DNA of 64,000 nucleotides from Gammaproteobacteria bacterium. GTDB lineage: Bacteria > Pseudomonadota > Gammaproteobacteria > Steroidobacterales > Steroidobacteraceae. Below are positions 9,757 through 21,271 of the stretch, one piece after another. The position numbers were made by a program, and so were the translations under genes. Every line of letters begins with the position of its first letter. The first letter of the stretch is position 1. The notes under the pieces were generated by a model that had not been told where the DNA came from, did not search any database, and saw only the letters and a list, made by a program, of their open reading frames with translations. The stretch is from NCBI GenBank assembly GCA_003164785.1, contig PLUE01000022.1, positions 92,590 through 156,589 on the forward strand, given 5' to 3'.

Positions 9757-10394
9757 AGCGCACGCTCCATCAAAAGGCGACGCAGCGTCAGCAACATGCC
9801 CGCCGTGGCTCCCCAGATATTGCGATCGCCATAAGGAATGTCGTAAACCTCGAGCATGATGCCGCCCATCTCGCGCAATCGGGTCACATGATTCGTCGCA
9901 TTCAGGATGAATTCCAACGGCACCTCGAACACATCATGCACTTCGGCCTTGGCGATGCGCAGTCCATATCCCGGATTGACGAAACCCACCACCGGCGTGA
10001 CGCGAAAGCCCGTTCCCACCCAGTGATCGGGCAGGTAACCGGCAAATTCCACGAACCTGCCGGACAACCCGATCTCTTCATGCGCTTCGCGCAGCGCCGC
10101 GTGCCACGGATCGGCATCGTCGGGCTCGATGCGCCCGCCCGGAAAGCTGATCTGGCCCGCGTGGTCCTTGAGCGTGGCCGCGCGCTGCGTGAGCAGCACC
10201 GTCCATCCCTCATCCCGGTCCACCAACGGCACGAGCACCGCGGCCGGGACGCGCCGCGTCGGCAGCGACGCGCGCACCTGCCGCACCACCTGTTCCGACG
10301 CGCCGGCCAACCACAGCATGTCGTCATCCGGTGCGGAGGCATTCGATCCGAGCGCTTCGCGAATATGCTCCTTGCTATACAGCGGTCCCAACAT
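9753..10394 (-). CDS. Nudix hydrolase of the CoA pyrophosphatase type
   Basis: Probable hydrolase of coenzyme A or a related nucleoside diphosphate derivative, similar to E. coli NudL. The 213-residue protein has a full Nudix box starting at GGRIEPDDADPWHAALREAH and continuing with EEIGL, which fits GX5EX7REUXEEXGU. The flanking LLTQRAATLKDHAGQISFPGG is the UPF0035-type sequence that marks CoA pyrophosphatases. Its ATG abuts the fumC stop (one base shared) and its TGA overlaps the mazG start, so all three are translated from one message. The exact substrate is not shown by the sequence. Confidence 0.9.
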   Translation of the reverse strand: MLGPLYSKEHIREALGSNASAPDDDMLWLAGASEQVVRQVRASLPTRRVPAAVLVPLVDRDEGWTVLLTQRAATLKDHAGQISFPGGRIEPDDADPWHAALREAHEEIGLSGRFVEFAGYLPDHWVGTGFRVTPVVGFVNPGYGLRIAKAEVHDVFEVPLEFILNATNHVTRLREMGGIMLEVYDIPYGDRNIWGATAGMLLTLRRLLMERAL

Positions 10395-11812
10395 CAGCCG
10401 GACGCCCCCGCGCCGGCTATGGCGCCCCCGGTGATGCCGCCGTCGGTGAGGGTCAACGGATCGAGCAAGCGCTCGAGGTCCGCGCGGCTCAAGCGGGTCA
10501 TTTCCGCGGCGACATCGATCACCGGGCGGCCCTCGGCATAGGCCTTCTTGGCGATGGCCGCCCCCATCTCGTAGCCGATGACCGGATTGAGAGCCGTCAC
10601 CAGAATGGGATTGCGCGCCAGCGCGTCGCCGATGCGCGCGCGGTTGAGGCTGAAGCCCAACAGCGCATGGTCGGCCAGATTGCGCGAACCGATGGCCAGC
10701 AGTTCCAGGCTCTGCAGCAGGTTGAACGCGATCACCGGCAGCATCACATTGAGTTGAAAATTGCCCGACTGACCCGCGATGGTGATGGTCGCATCGTTGC
10801 CGATCACCTGGGCCGCCATCATGGCGACCGCTTCGGGAATCACCGGATTGACCTTCCCCGGCATGATGCTGCTGCCCGGCTGCAATGCGGGCAGCGCGAT
10901 CTCGCCCAGGCCCGCCAATGGCCCGCTGTTCATCCAGCGCAGGTCATTGGCGATCTTCATGAGGCTCACCGACAGCACTTTGAGCTGTCCCGAGAGTTCC
11001 ACGGCGGTGTCCTGACTCGACAGCGCTTCGAAATAGTTGCCGCTCGGCACGAAGCCCAGGCCGGTGTGCTCCGCCAGGTGCCGCGCGAACACCGCGCCGA
11101 ACTCCGGCCGGGCGTTGATGCCGGTGCCCACCGCCGTGCCGCCCTGCGCCAACTGCAACAGGCGCGGCAGCACCGAATTCAAACGCGCGCGGTTGCTATC
11201 GACCTGCGCGCGCCAGCCTCCCAGTTCCTGGCCGAGCGTGATCGGCATGGCATCCATCAGATGCGTGCGGCCGGTTTTCACCGCCGCGCGCAGTTCGGCG
11301 GCGCGCTGATCCAGCACCTCGCTCAGGCGCGCGAGTGCCGGCAGCAGCAGCTCATCGAGCATCAGCGCCGCGGCGACGTGAATGGCCGTCGGCACCACGT
11401 CGTTGCTGCTCTGCCCCATGTTCACGTGATCATTCGCATGCACCGCACGCCCCAATGCCCGGCTCGCCAGGGTCGCGATCACCTCGTTCGCGTTCATGTT
11501 GCTGCTGGTGCCGGAGCCGGTCTGGAACACGTCCACCGGAAAATGCTCGTCGTGCCGGCCGTCCGCCACTTCGAGCGCCGCCTGCCGAATGGCAAACGCC
11601 AGCGCGGCCTCCAAGTCGCCCAGTTCCGCATTGGCGCCCGCCGCCGCATGCTTGATGAGGCCCAGCGCGCGCAGGAACGCGCGCGGCATCGTCAGGCCGC
11701 TCGGGGGGAAGTTTTGGACCGCTCGCTGGGTCTGAGCACCCCACAAGGCAGTCGCTGGCACGTCGAGCGCGCCCATGCTGTCGTGCTCGACACGATAGGA
11801 TGCGGTGGTCAT
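10394..11812 (-). CDS. fumC: Class II fumarate hydratase FumC
   Basis: Iron-independent fumarase converting fumarate to L-malate in the TCA cycle. The lyase-superfamily signature GSSIMPGKVNP is at residues 313-323, and TGRTHLMDAMP and SSNDVVPTAIHVA mark the other parts of the active site. I choose ATG 11812 (472 residues) rather than ATG 11833. A TAGAAT -10 box lies at 11838-11843, so the earlier ATG would fall at or before the transcription start. First gene of the fumC, Nudix, mazG, hrpA unit, and divergent from purB, a member of the same enzyme superfamily. Aconitase is encoded 3 kb away on the other strand. Confidence 0.96.
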   Translation of the reverse strand: MTTASYRVEHDSMGALDVPATALWGAQTQRAVQNFPPSGLTMPRAFLRALGLIKHAAAGANAELGDLEAALAFAIRQAALEVADGRHDEHFPVDVFQTGSGTSSNMNANEVIATLASRALGRAVHANDHVNMGQSSNDVVPTAIHVAAALMLDELLLPALARLSEVLDQRAAELRAAVKTGRTHLMDAMPITLGQELGGWRAQVDSNRARLNSVLPRLLQLAQGGTAVGTGINARPEFGAVFARHLAEHTGLGFVPSGNYFEALSSQDTAVELSGQLKVLSVSLMKIANDLRWMNSGPLAGLGEIALPALQPGSSIMPGKVNPVIPEAVAMMAAQVIGNDATITIAGQSGNFQLNVMLPVIAFNLLQSLELLAIGSRNLADHALLGFSLNRARIGDALARNPILVTALNPVIGYEMGAAIAKKAYAEGRPVIDVAAEMTRLSRADLERLLDPLTLTDGGITGGAIAGAGASG

Positions 11813-11836
11813 CGTTGTTTCCGGTAATATCATGTT

Positions 11837-11843
11837 TATTCTA
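11837..11843. promoter_or_regulatory. Overlapping divergent -10 elements of fumC and purB
   Basis: On the plus strand TATTCT (11837-11842) lies 8 bases before the GTG at 11851 and 23 bases before the purB ATG. On the minus strand TAGAAT (11843-11838) faces fumC. The two hexamers share five bases, so polymerase could hold only one at a time. No convincing -35 boxes were found. Confidence 0.4.
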
Positions 11844-11865
11844 ACACCGAGTGCCCTCCCCTCCG

Positions 11866-13236
11866 ATGTCCCCTACCGCTATCGAGGCGCTTTCGCCGCT
11901 TGACGGCCGTTACGCCGCCAAACTTGCCCCCGTCCGTCGAATCTTCAGCGAGGCCGGCCTCATGCGCGAGCGCGTGCGGGTCGAATGCGCGTGGCTGCTG
12001 AGCCTTGCCGCGGGGCCGGCCGCGGCGGCGCTGGCCGCGCTGCCCGGCGACGCGCGCGCCTGGTGCGAAGCGCTGGCGAAGGATCCCGCGGCCACCGACG
12101 TGGCGGCCATCAAAGCCATCGAAGCGCGCACCAATCACGACGTGAAGGCGGTCGAATATTGGATTCGCAGTGAACTGCACTCGCGCGGCGCGACGCCCGC
12201 CCAGTTGGAATGGGTCCATTTCGGCTGCACCTCCGAGGACATCAACAATCTCGCCTATGCGCTCATGATGAAGTCCGCCCGCGACCACGTGCTGCTGCCG
12301 GCGCTCGACGGCATCCGCCGGCTGCTCGACGGGCTCGCCGCTCAATATGCCGCGGTGGGCATGCTGGCCCGCACCCACGGACAAACCGCCACGCCCACCA
12401 CCGTGGGCAAGGAACTCGCCAATGTCAGCGCCCGCCTGCGCGGGCAGTGCACCGGTCTCGAGCGCGTGCTCATCCTCGGCAAAATGAACGGCGCGGTCGG
12501 CAATTTCAATGCCCACGTCGCGGCGCTGCCGCGGATCGATTGGCCCAGCGTGAGCGCCGCGTTCATCGCCTCCCTCGGACTGGAATCGAACGCCTATACG
12601 ACCCAGATCGAACCCCACGATTGGATCGCCGAGTACTGCCACGTGCTGATGCGCACCGACACGGTGCTGCTCGATTTCGCGCGCGACATGTGGAGCTACA
12701 TCTCGCTCGGATATTTCAAGCAGCGCTTGATCGAGGGTGAGGTCGGCTCCTCGACCATGCCGCACAAGGTGAACCCCATCGACTTCGAGAACGCCGAGGG
12801 CAACCTCGGGCTGGCGAACGCGCTGCTCGGGCATTTCGCGGACAAGCTGCCCCTCTCGCGCTTGCAGCGAGATCTCACCGATTCCACCGTTCTGCGCAAT
12901 CTCGGCGTGGCCATAGGACACGCCGTACTCGCCTTCGCCTCGCTCAAGACCGGCCTCGGCAAGGTGCAACTCGACCCGGCACGACTCGCGGAAGACTTGG
13001 ACCGAGCCTGGGAGGTGTTGGGCGAGGCGGTGCAAACGGTGATGCGTGCCCATGGAATCCCGGATGCCTATGACCGCCTGAAGAGCTTCACCCGCGGAAA
13101 ACCGATGGATCGCGGCTCGATGCGCGAATTCATCGGCTCGCTCGAATTGCCGGAGGCGGAAAAAGAGCGCTTGCTGGAGCTGACGCCCGCGACGTATCTT
13201 GGGCTGGCGCCCGATCTGGCGAGGGGATGGCGCTAG
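11866..13236 (+). CDS. purB: Adenylosuccinate lyase PurB
   Basis: Cleaves adenylosuccinate to AMP and SAICAR to AICAR in purine synthesis. The 456-residue product starts MSPTAIEALSPLDGRY, aligning with the E. coli PurB N-terminus. The signature SSTMPHKVNP is at residues 295-304, followed by IDFENAEGN. TSEDINNLAYALM and ARTHGQTATPTTVGKE provide the other active-site segments. It is of the longer E. coli type. A GTG at 11851 in the same frame is a possible alternative start. The next gene begins 125 bases downstream. Confidence 0.96.
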   Translation: MSPTAIEALSPLDGRYAAKLAPVRRIFSEAGLMRERVRVECAWLLSLAAGPAAAALAALPGDARAWCEALAKDPAATDVAAIKAIEARTNHDVKAVEYWIRSELHSRGATPAQLEWVHFGCTSEDINNLAYALMMKSARDHVLLPALDGIRRLLDGLAAQYAAVGMLARTHGQTATPTTVGKELANVSARLRGQCTGLERVLILGKMNGAVGNFNAHVAALPRIDWPSVSAAFIASLGLESNAYTTQIEPHDWIAEYCHVLMRTDTVLLDFARDMWSYISLGYFKQRLIEGEVGSSTMPHKVNPIDFENAEGNLGLANALLGHFADKLPLSRLQRDLTDSTVLRNLGVAIGHAVLAFASLKTGLGKVQLDPARLAEDLDRAWEVLGEAVQTVMRAHGIPDAYDRLKSFTRGKPMDRGSMREFIGSLELPEAEKERLLELTPATYLGLAPDLARGWR

Positions 13237-13361
13237 TCGACACTTTATGGCTCCCGCACTGCGAAACGTGACGCAGTTGGCACGGTTGTATGGAACGCAA
13301 ACGGTAGTATCTCCCCACAAGTGAGGCCGGGGTCACCCCCCTCCGCTCGAGGCAAGCGATT

Positions 13362-13895
13362 ATGGCGGGTAATACGGAAGATCGATCGAAATTGGCTCCG
13401 GACTCGGGATCGGGCTCGGGTACGCGCACCATTTTGACCACGATGCCCGAGGTCCGGGAAGCAAGCCTCAAGGTCGCCAAGTCCGCGCAGCGCGTGCTGT
13501 CGATTTTCACCCAGGACTTGGAACCGCTGATTTACGGCGAAGAGCCCTTCCTCGAAGCCATTAAACGCTTGGTGCTCGCCCGCTCCTATGCCAAGGTGCG
13601 CGTGCTGCTTGCCGACCCATCGCGGGCGATGGTGGACAACAACCGCTTTCTCGCCCTCGCGCGACGCCTCACCAGCTGCATCGATCTACGCGCGATGAGC
13701 GCCGAGTGCGCCGCCAGCGCCGGCGCCTTCATTATTGCCGACGATAAGGCCCTGGTCTACCGCCTGCAGACCGACCGTTGGGACGGAATTTCCGACATGA
13801 ACGATCCTGCCGTCGTTCGCAAGTACTTGAATTTCTTCGACGAAGTCTGGCAGAGCAGCATGCAGGAATCACGCATGCGTCAAATGCTCATGTAG
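13362..13895 (+). CDS. Uncharacterised protein (DUF7931-like, phospholipase D-like fold suspected)
   Basis: The 177-residue product has no signal peptide or membrane helix. After a Ser/Gly-rich N-terminus (about residues 1-25) comes a region with KVRVLLADPSRAMVDNNRF, LARRLTSCIDLRAM and AFIIADDKALVYRL. This layout resembles small gammaproteobacterial proteins with a degenerate phospholipase D-like domain; the HKD catalytic motif is not visible, so enzyme activity is doubtful. A TAGTAT at 13305-13310 could be its -10 box. It lies between purB and mnmA, 84 bases before the latter. The function is unknown, and the family assignment is from memory of sequence style only. Confidence 0.7.
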   Translation: MAGNTEDRSKLAPDSGSGSGTRTILTTMPEVREASLKVAKSAQRVLSIFTQDLEPLIYGEEPFLEAIKRLVLARSYAKVRVLLADPSRAMVDNNRFLALARRLTSCIDLRAMSAECAASAGAFIIADDKALVYRLQTDRWDGISDMNDPAVVRKYLNFFDEVWQSSMQESRMRQMLM

Positions 13896-13967
13896 GCGGC
13901 CCGTGCGGGGGCGCCTCGCACAACGGTCCCCGCACAACCACCCCCGCACAACGCCCCTGCGCGCCGG

Positions 13968-13973
13968 TATAAT
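13968..13973 (+). promoter_or_regulatory. Consensus -10 box 6 bases before the mnmA start codon
   Basis: A perfect TATAAT is followed by only TTGGCGC before and including entry to the ATG at 13980. Transcription would start at about the first base of the start codon, and no Shine-Dalgarno sequence is present. This is what a leaderless message looks like. Confidence 0.5.
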
Positions 13974-13979
13974 TGGCGC

Positions 13980-15157
13980 ATGCCTTCCTTCCCCGCTCCC
14001 CAGGACGCCGGCACCGTCATCGTCGGCATGTCAGGCGGTGTCGATTCGGCCGTCTCCGCGCTGCTGCTCCAGGAGGCTGGCTACTCGGTGCAGGGCTTGT
14101 TCATGTCCAATTGGGACGACGAGGATGCCTATTGCACGGCCGCGGAGGATTTCCAGGACGCCCGCCGCGTCAGCGAACTGCTGGGCATCCCCCTGCATCG
14201 CGTCAGTTTCGCCGCAGAATACCGCGCGCGCGTATTCGCCCATTTCCTGCGCGAGTACGAGGCCGGGCGCACCCCGAACCCCGACGTGCTGTGCAACCGC
14301 GAGATCAAATTCGGCGTCTGCCTCGATTACATGCACCGTTTGGGCGCTTCGTGGATCGCCACCGGCCATTACGCGCAAATCCGGCGCGGCGCCGGCCGGG
14401 TGCAATTGGTCAAAGCGGTGGACACCGCCAAGGATCAAAGCTACTTCCTGCACCAGGTCCGCCCCGAGGCGATGGCCAGGACCCTGTTCCCCATCGGGCA
14501 TCTGCGCAAGCAGGAGGTCCGACGACGCGCACACGCGGCCGGACTTCCCGTGTTCGACAAACCGGACAGCACCGGCATCTGCTTCATCGGCGAACGACCG
14601 TTCGAGGAATTTCTGGGCGGTTACCTGAAACAAACTCCCGGTCCGATCGAGGACCCCGACGGTCAGGTCATCGGCGAGCACCGCGGCCTTGCGCTGGTCA
14701 CCTTGGGCCAGCGTTCCGGGTTGCGTGTCGGCGGCCGCGCGGGCGCGTTGGCGGCCCCATGGTACGCGGCCGCCAAGGATCAGCGACGCAACGCCCTGAT
14801 CGTGGTCCAGGACCCCGGCCATCCTTTGCTCCTCTCCGACCGCTTCGAGGTCGAGGACGTGCAATGGCTCGACGAGGTCGACGGCGCATTCTCGTGCGGC
14901 GTCAAGACCCGCTATCGGCAGGGCGATCTCGCCTGCGACGTTCGTGTGGGTCGCGACGACCGTGGCGGCGACGAGCGCGGCGCTGACGGCACCGCGCGCG
15001 TGACCTTGCATGCACCGGCGCGCGCCGTCACGCCGGGTCAATACGCGGTGTTCTACCAAGGCGATACATGCCTGGGGGGCGGCGTCATCGCACGCTGCGT
15101 CAACAGCATGGTGGCACCCGTAATCGCCTATAATTCTCTAATTTCAGCGGAGGGGTC

Positions 15158-15161
<4 letters not shown>
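13980..15161 (+). CDS. mnmA: tRNA-specific 2-thiouridylase MnmA
   Basis: Uses ATP and sulfur from the Tus relay to make 2-thiouridine at position 34 of tRNA-Lys, -Glu and -Gln. The ATP-pyrophosphatase loop SGGVDSA is at residues 18-24. The two catalytic cysteines are C105 (NPDVLCN) and C201 ([10 protein letters not shown]). The product is 393 residues; a short charged, Gly-rich insertion ([12 protein letters not shown]) interrupts the C-terminal barrel domain. ATG 13980 is chosen because it directly follows a TATAAT box and the protein begins in the normal place. The stop overlaps the acnA start in ATGA. Confidence 0.96.
15129..15134 (+). promoter_or_regulatory. Possible acnA -10 box inside the end of mnmA
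   Basis: TATAAT lies 23 bases before the acnA ATG, with an excellent GGAGGGG ribosome site between. It would allow acnA to be transcribed apart from mnmA. No good -35 hexamer is visible at 16-18 bases. Confidence 0.35.
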
Positions 15162-17872
<2,711 letters not shown>

Positions 17873-17874
17873 TC

Positions 17875-18381
17875 ATGGCAATCAACATGTATCAAGCGAC
17901 GGTGGCGCCCTGTGTGCGGGCGCTCACCAACCTGAATGCCATCTTGGGGAAGGCCGAGGCCTACACCACCGAGCTGAAGATCGATCAGCATGTTCTGCTG
18001 GATGCGAGATTGTTTCCCGACATGCTGCCGCTCACGATGCAGGTGATCATCGCCGGTGACATCGCGCGCGGCGGCGCCGCACGCCTGGCCGGCGCGGACG
18101 TGCCGGTGTTGGAAATCGGCAAGGGTTCATTCGGTGAGTTGAAGGATGGCGTGACGCGCTCGATCGCGTTCATCGAAACGTTGAAGCCGAATCAGTTCGA
18201 CGGCGCCGAGGATCGCACGGTGACGTGGTCCACGCGCAGCGCGACCAGGAACATGCAGGGCATGCCTTATCTGTTCAATCACGTGCTGCCGAACGTGTTC
18301 TTCCACGTCACGACTGCCTACGACATCCTCAGACAGTCCGGTCTAAACCTGGGCAAGAAGGATTATCTGGGCAGCGCCTGA
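17875..18381 (+). CDS. DUF1993 family protein
   Basis: A 168-residue soluble protein. MYQATVAPCVRALTNLNAILGKAEAY at the start and the C-terminal NHVLPNVFFHVTTAYDILR motif, ending LNLGKKDYLGS, are typical of DUF1993, a helical-bundle family related in fold to DinB. Its function is not known. It starts two bases after the acnA stop and is the last gene of that run, so it may support aconitase or oxidative stress handling, but nothing in the sequence shows this. Its TGA lies within the left arm of an inverted repeat shared with the convergent M16 peptidase gene. Confidence 0.85.
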   Translation: MAINMYQATVAPCVRALTNLNAILGKAEAYTTELKIDQHVLLDARLFPDMLPLTMQVIIAGDIARGGAARLAGADVPVLEIGKGSFGELKDGVTRSIAFIETLKPNQFDGAEDRTVTWSTRSATRNMQGMPYLFNHVLPNVFFHVTTAYDILRQSGLNLGKKDYLGSA

Positions 18382-18429
18382 GCGCCGCCCGCCTCCCCCG
18401 GTTGGTTACGATTCGTTAGGGGCGCTCAG
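18378..18429. terminator. Inverted repeat at convergent gene ends (candidate bidirectional terminator)
   Basis: Perfect 9-bp arms CTGAGCGCC (18378-18386) and GGCGCTCAG (18421-18429) are separated by 34 bases. The left arm contains the TGA of the DUF1993 gene and the right arm lies in the last codons of the M16 gene. There is no T-tract, so simple intrinsic termination is uncertain. Confidence 0.4.
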
Positions 18430-19777
18430 CCGCGGCCGGCCGCCCAGGCGCAGCACTGCCCACGCTGCCCGCCTCGACCAACACCATCGCGTCCGGGTTC
18501 AAATGCGTCTTGATGGCCGAGTTCACCTGGGCGCGGCTCAAGGCCTTGATGGCCTCCGGATATCTGTCCAGCCAACTGACGTCGTAGCCGCGCTGCAACG
18601 ACGTCAGGATCTGCCCGGCGACACCCAAGGACGTCGACAGCCCCACGAAATATCCGCCCACCAAACCCTGCTTGCGATCGGCAAGCTCCGTGTCGGTGAT
18701 GCCGTCCGACCACCACTTCTGCAACTCGCGCCTCGTCGAGGCGATGCCCCTGTCCAACAAGGCGGGTGCGAAGCTCGCTGAGATCGCCCACTCGCCGTCC
18801 GCGATGCTGTCCTCGGACACGCCCGCCCCGATGTTGTAGGTCAGCCCCTCCTTGTCTCGAACGGTGCCCATCAATCGCCCCGTGAAGCCATGACCGAACA
18901 CGGCGGTGCCGACCCGCAGCGCCAGCGCATCCGGATCCCGAAACCTCAAGCCCGTGGCTTGACCCAACAAGACCGACACGCTCGGCTTGCCGTTCAACGG
19001 CACCGAGATCTCGCGGGAGCCGCTTGCCGCGGCCACGGGCGGGCGAATGTAGTCCTGGCCGCCGGACCAGCCGGTGAATGCCTTGGCGACCTCGGCTTGC
19101 GCCTTGGGCGCGGCGACGTCGCCCACCAGCACCAAGGTCATGTGGGCGGGGCCGTAGTATTTCGCGATGAATGCCTTGGTTTCATCGAGGGTGGCGGACT
19201 TGGCGGCCGCCATGTAGTCGGCAACGGCATGAGGACGGTTCGGATGACCCTCGGGATAAATGGCGCGACCGAAGGCCTCGCCGGCGCGCGCCTCCGTGTT
19301 CTGCAACGAAGCCTCCAGCGAACCCGCGAATTGTTGCTTGGCCTTCGCGAACTCCTGGGCCGACAAGGCGGGCGTGCGCAGTTCCGCGGCGATCAAGCCC
19401 ATGACCAGCGGCAGGTCCTTCTTCAGACATTTCGCGCGGATCTCCAAGCTCTGTGTCCCGACCTGGAACGAGATCTCGGCCCCGACATTGTCCAACTGCT
19501 CCGCGATGGCGAACTTGTCGAGCGCCTTGGTTCCCCGGTCGAGCATCATGCCGGCCAGCGTCGGCACCGCAATGTTGCCGGTCGTCGCCATCGCATCGCC
19601 GGCGGGCAGTGCGCCCACGATCACTACGACGTTCTTGACGTTCGTGGGATACGTCACGAGGTCGATCCCGGCCACCGTGTCACGATGACTCTGTTCCGCC
19701 ATGTTCGCCGTCGCGATCGACGTCGCGCACAGCAACGCCGCCAACACACCGGCCTTCAGCACGTTCTGGTTCCTCAC
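18416..19777 (-). CDS. M16 family peptidase-like subunit lacking the zinc motif
   Basis: The 453-residue product has a secretion signal (about residues 1-25, KAGVLAALLCATSIATA) and the M16 fold. The N-terminal half has no HXXEH zinc-binding motif: the equivalent region reads VPTLAGMMLDRGTKALDKFAIAEQL. Family conventions make this the non-catalytic partner of the peptidase just upstream. The C-terminal GLTYNIGAGVS and ADGEWAISASFAP segments are characteristic. Start: GTG at 19777 overlapping the upstream stop in GTGA; a GTG five codons inside is an alternative. A periplasmic heterodimer is the likely arrangement. Confidence 0.9.
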   Translation of the reverse strand: MRNQNVLKAGVLAALLCATSIATANMAEQSHRDTVAGIDLVTYPTNVKNVVVIVGALPAGDAMATTGNIAVPTLAGMMLDRGTKALDKFAIAEQLDNVGAEISFQVGTQSLEIRAKCLKKDLPLVMGLIAAELRTPALSAQEFAKAKQQFAGSLEASLQNTEARAGEAFGRAIYPEGHPNRPHAVADYMAAAKSATLDETKAFIAKYYGPAHMTLVLVGDVAAPKAQAEVAKAFTGWSGGQDYIRPPVAAASGSREISVPLNGKPSVSVLLGQATGLRFRDPDALALRVGTAVFGHGFTGRLMGTVRDKEGLTYNIGAGVSEDSIADGEWAISASFAPALLDRGIASTRRELQKWWSDGITDTELADRKQGLVGGYFVGLSTSLGVAGQILTSLQRGYDVSWLDRYPEAIKALSRAQVNSAIKTHLNPDAMVLVEAGSVGSAAPGRPAAAERP

Positions 19778-21210
19778 TTGCCCTTCTCCGCGGCCGGCAC
19801 CGGAACGAACCACCCGGTGGTGCTCTGGTCCTCGCTGAAATACTGCCTGGCGACACGCTGCACGTCGGCCGGCGTGACATCCTGGACCTTCTGCGGGAAC
19901 GTGACATACAGCGTCCAATCGCCGACCGCGATCCATTCGTTGATCTCGCTGGCGACCGCGGCGGTGCCGTCGCGCTTGTAGGCATCGGCCGCGATGTACT
20001 GCTGCTTCACGCGCGTGATCTCCGCGGGGGTCACGCCCTTGGTCTTGATTTTTTCGAGTTCCGCGAGCAGCGCCGCTTCCACATCTTCGTGGCTCGCCCC
20101 CGGCGCCAAAGTCGCGTACATCGAATGCAGGGACAGGTCGCGGTGCAGGTCGGTGCCCGCGCCCGCAGCCAGAGCCATGCCCTTGTCGACGAGCGCGCGG
20201 TACAAGCGCGCGTTCTTGCCGGAACTCAGGATGGCATCCAGCATCTCGAGTGCGGGTTGATCGGCGTCCCGGCCGTTCGGCACCTTGTGCGCGATCAACA
20301 CCGTGCCCAATTCGCCCGGCTTCTTGACGACGACGCGCCGCGCTCCGGTTTGTTCCGGCTCCTCGGTGTAGATCACCGGGATCGGCTGCGGCGAGTGCGG
20401 ATAGCTCCCGTAGTATTTCTTGATGAAACCCAGCGTCGTTGCCGCGTCGATATCGCCGACCACGGTGATGGTCGCGTTGTTGGGCCAGTAGAACGTGTCG
20501 TAGAACTCGTGCAGTTTCGCGATGGGCACGTGCTCGATGTCGCTGCGCCAGCCGATGGTGGGGTGGTGGTACGGCAGCGCCACATACGCGGCCGCCGTGA
20601 CCTCCTCCACCAACACGCTGTCCGGATCGTTCTTGCCGCGTTCGTATTCGTTGCGCACCACCGTCATTTCCGATTGCCGGTCCGCTTCGTGCAGCCACAG
20701 ATGGCGCATGCGATCGGCCTCGATGGCGACGTAGCCCTCGAGGCTTTCGCGCCCGATGGTCGCGAAGTAATTGGTGCGATCCACGGCGGTGCTGGCGTTG
20801 AACTGGCCGCCCACCTTCTCGAGGAACTGCTTGACGCTGTTGCCCTTCGGATCGTTGAAGTTCTCGCTGCCCTTGAACATCAAGTGCTCGAGGATGTGGG
20901 TCGCGCCGGTCGTGCCGGTGACCTCGTTCCGCGAACCGACCCGGTAGGTCACCTGAAAGGTCACCACTGGCGCCGAATGGTCGGCCACCAGCAAAACCGT
21001 CAGGCCGTTGCTGTCCAGGGTGTATTCCTGAATGCCGCCGACCGATTTGACGAACGTGTAGCCGGCGACCGTGGCCGCGGGCCCTGCGGGGGTGGTCGCG
21101 GGGGCGGTCGCTGCCAGCAGCAGGGAAGGCGCCGCGCCGAGCGCCAACGACGCCACAGCCGAGGCCAATGCAGCAACGCGCCGCGAGGGCGATCCAAACC
21201 GATGATTCAT
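19774..21210 (-). CDS. M16 family zinc metallopeptidase (pitrilysin-like, secreted)
   Basis: Catalytic partner of a tandem M16 pair. The 478-residue protein has an N-terminal signal (hydrophobic run to about residue 35) followed by an Ala/Pro/Thr-rich linker. The inverted zinc motif HILEH is at residues 105-109 (ligands H105 and H109, catalytic E108) and the third ligand lies in SEMTVVRNEYERG about 75 residues later. GASHEDVEAALLAELEKIK in the C-terminal half is a conserved family stretch. Probably degrades peptides in the periplasm together with the downstream inactive subunit. The start ATG 21210 is well supported by the signal sequence. Confidence 0.93.
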   Translation of the reverse strand: MNHRFGSPSRRVAALASAVASLALGAAPSLLLAATAPATTPAGPAATVAGYTFVKSVGGIQEYTLDSNGLTVLLVADHSAPVVTFQVTYRVGSRNEVTGTTGATHILEHLMFKGSENFNDPKGNSVKQFLEKVGGQFNASTAVDRTNYFATIGRESLEGYVAIEADRMRHLWLHEADRQSEMTVVRNEYERGKNDPDSVLVEEVTAAAYVALPYHHPTIGWRSDIEHVPIAKLHEFYDTFYWPNNATITVVGDIDAATTLGFIKKYYGSYPHSPQPIPVIYTEEPEQTGARRVVVKKPGELGTVLIAHKVPNGRDADQPALEMLDAILSSGKNARLYRALVDKGMALAAGAGTDLHRDLSLHSMYATLAPGASHEDVEAALLAELEKIKTKGVTPAEITRVKQQYIAADAYKRDGTAAVASEINEWIAVGDWTLYVTFPQKVQDVTPADVQRVARQYFSEDQSTTGWFVPVPAAEKGK

Positions 21211-21271
21211 GCGATTCCTTTTCCGACGGGCCAGCCAGCCTGAACCGACGATTCTAGCCTAACCGACGGGA

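Noticed and set aside
19778..20698. N-terminal extension of the inactive M16 frame over the upstream peptidase gene
   Set aside because: The extension is a shifted-frame shadow of the active M16 gene. The signal peptide just after the GTG at 19777 marks the real start.
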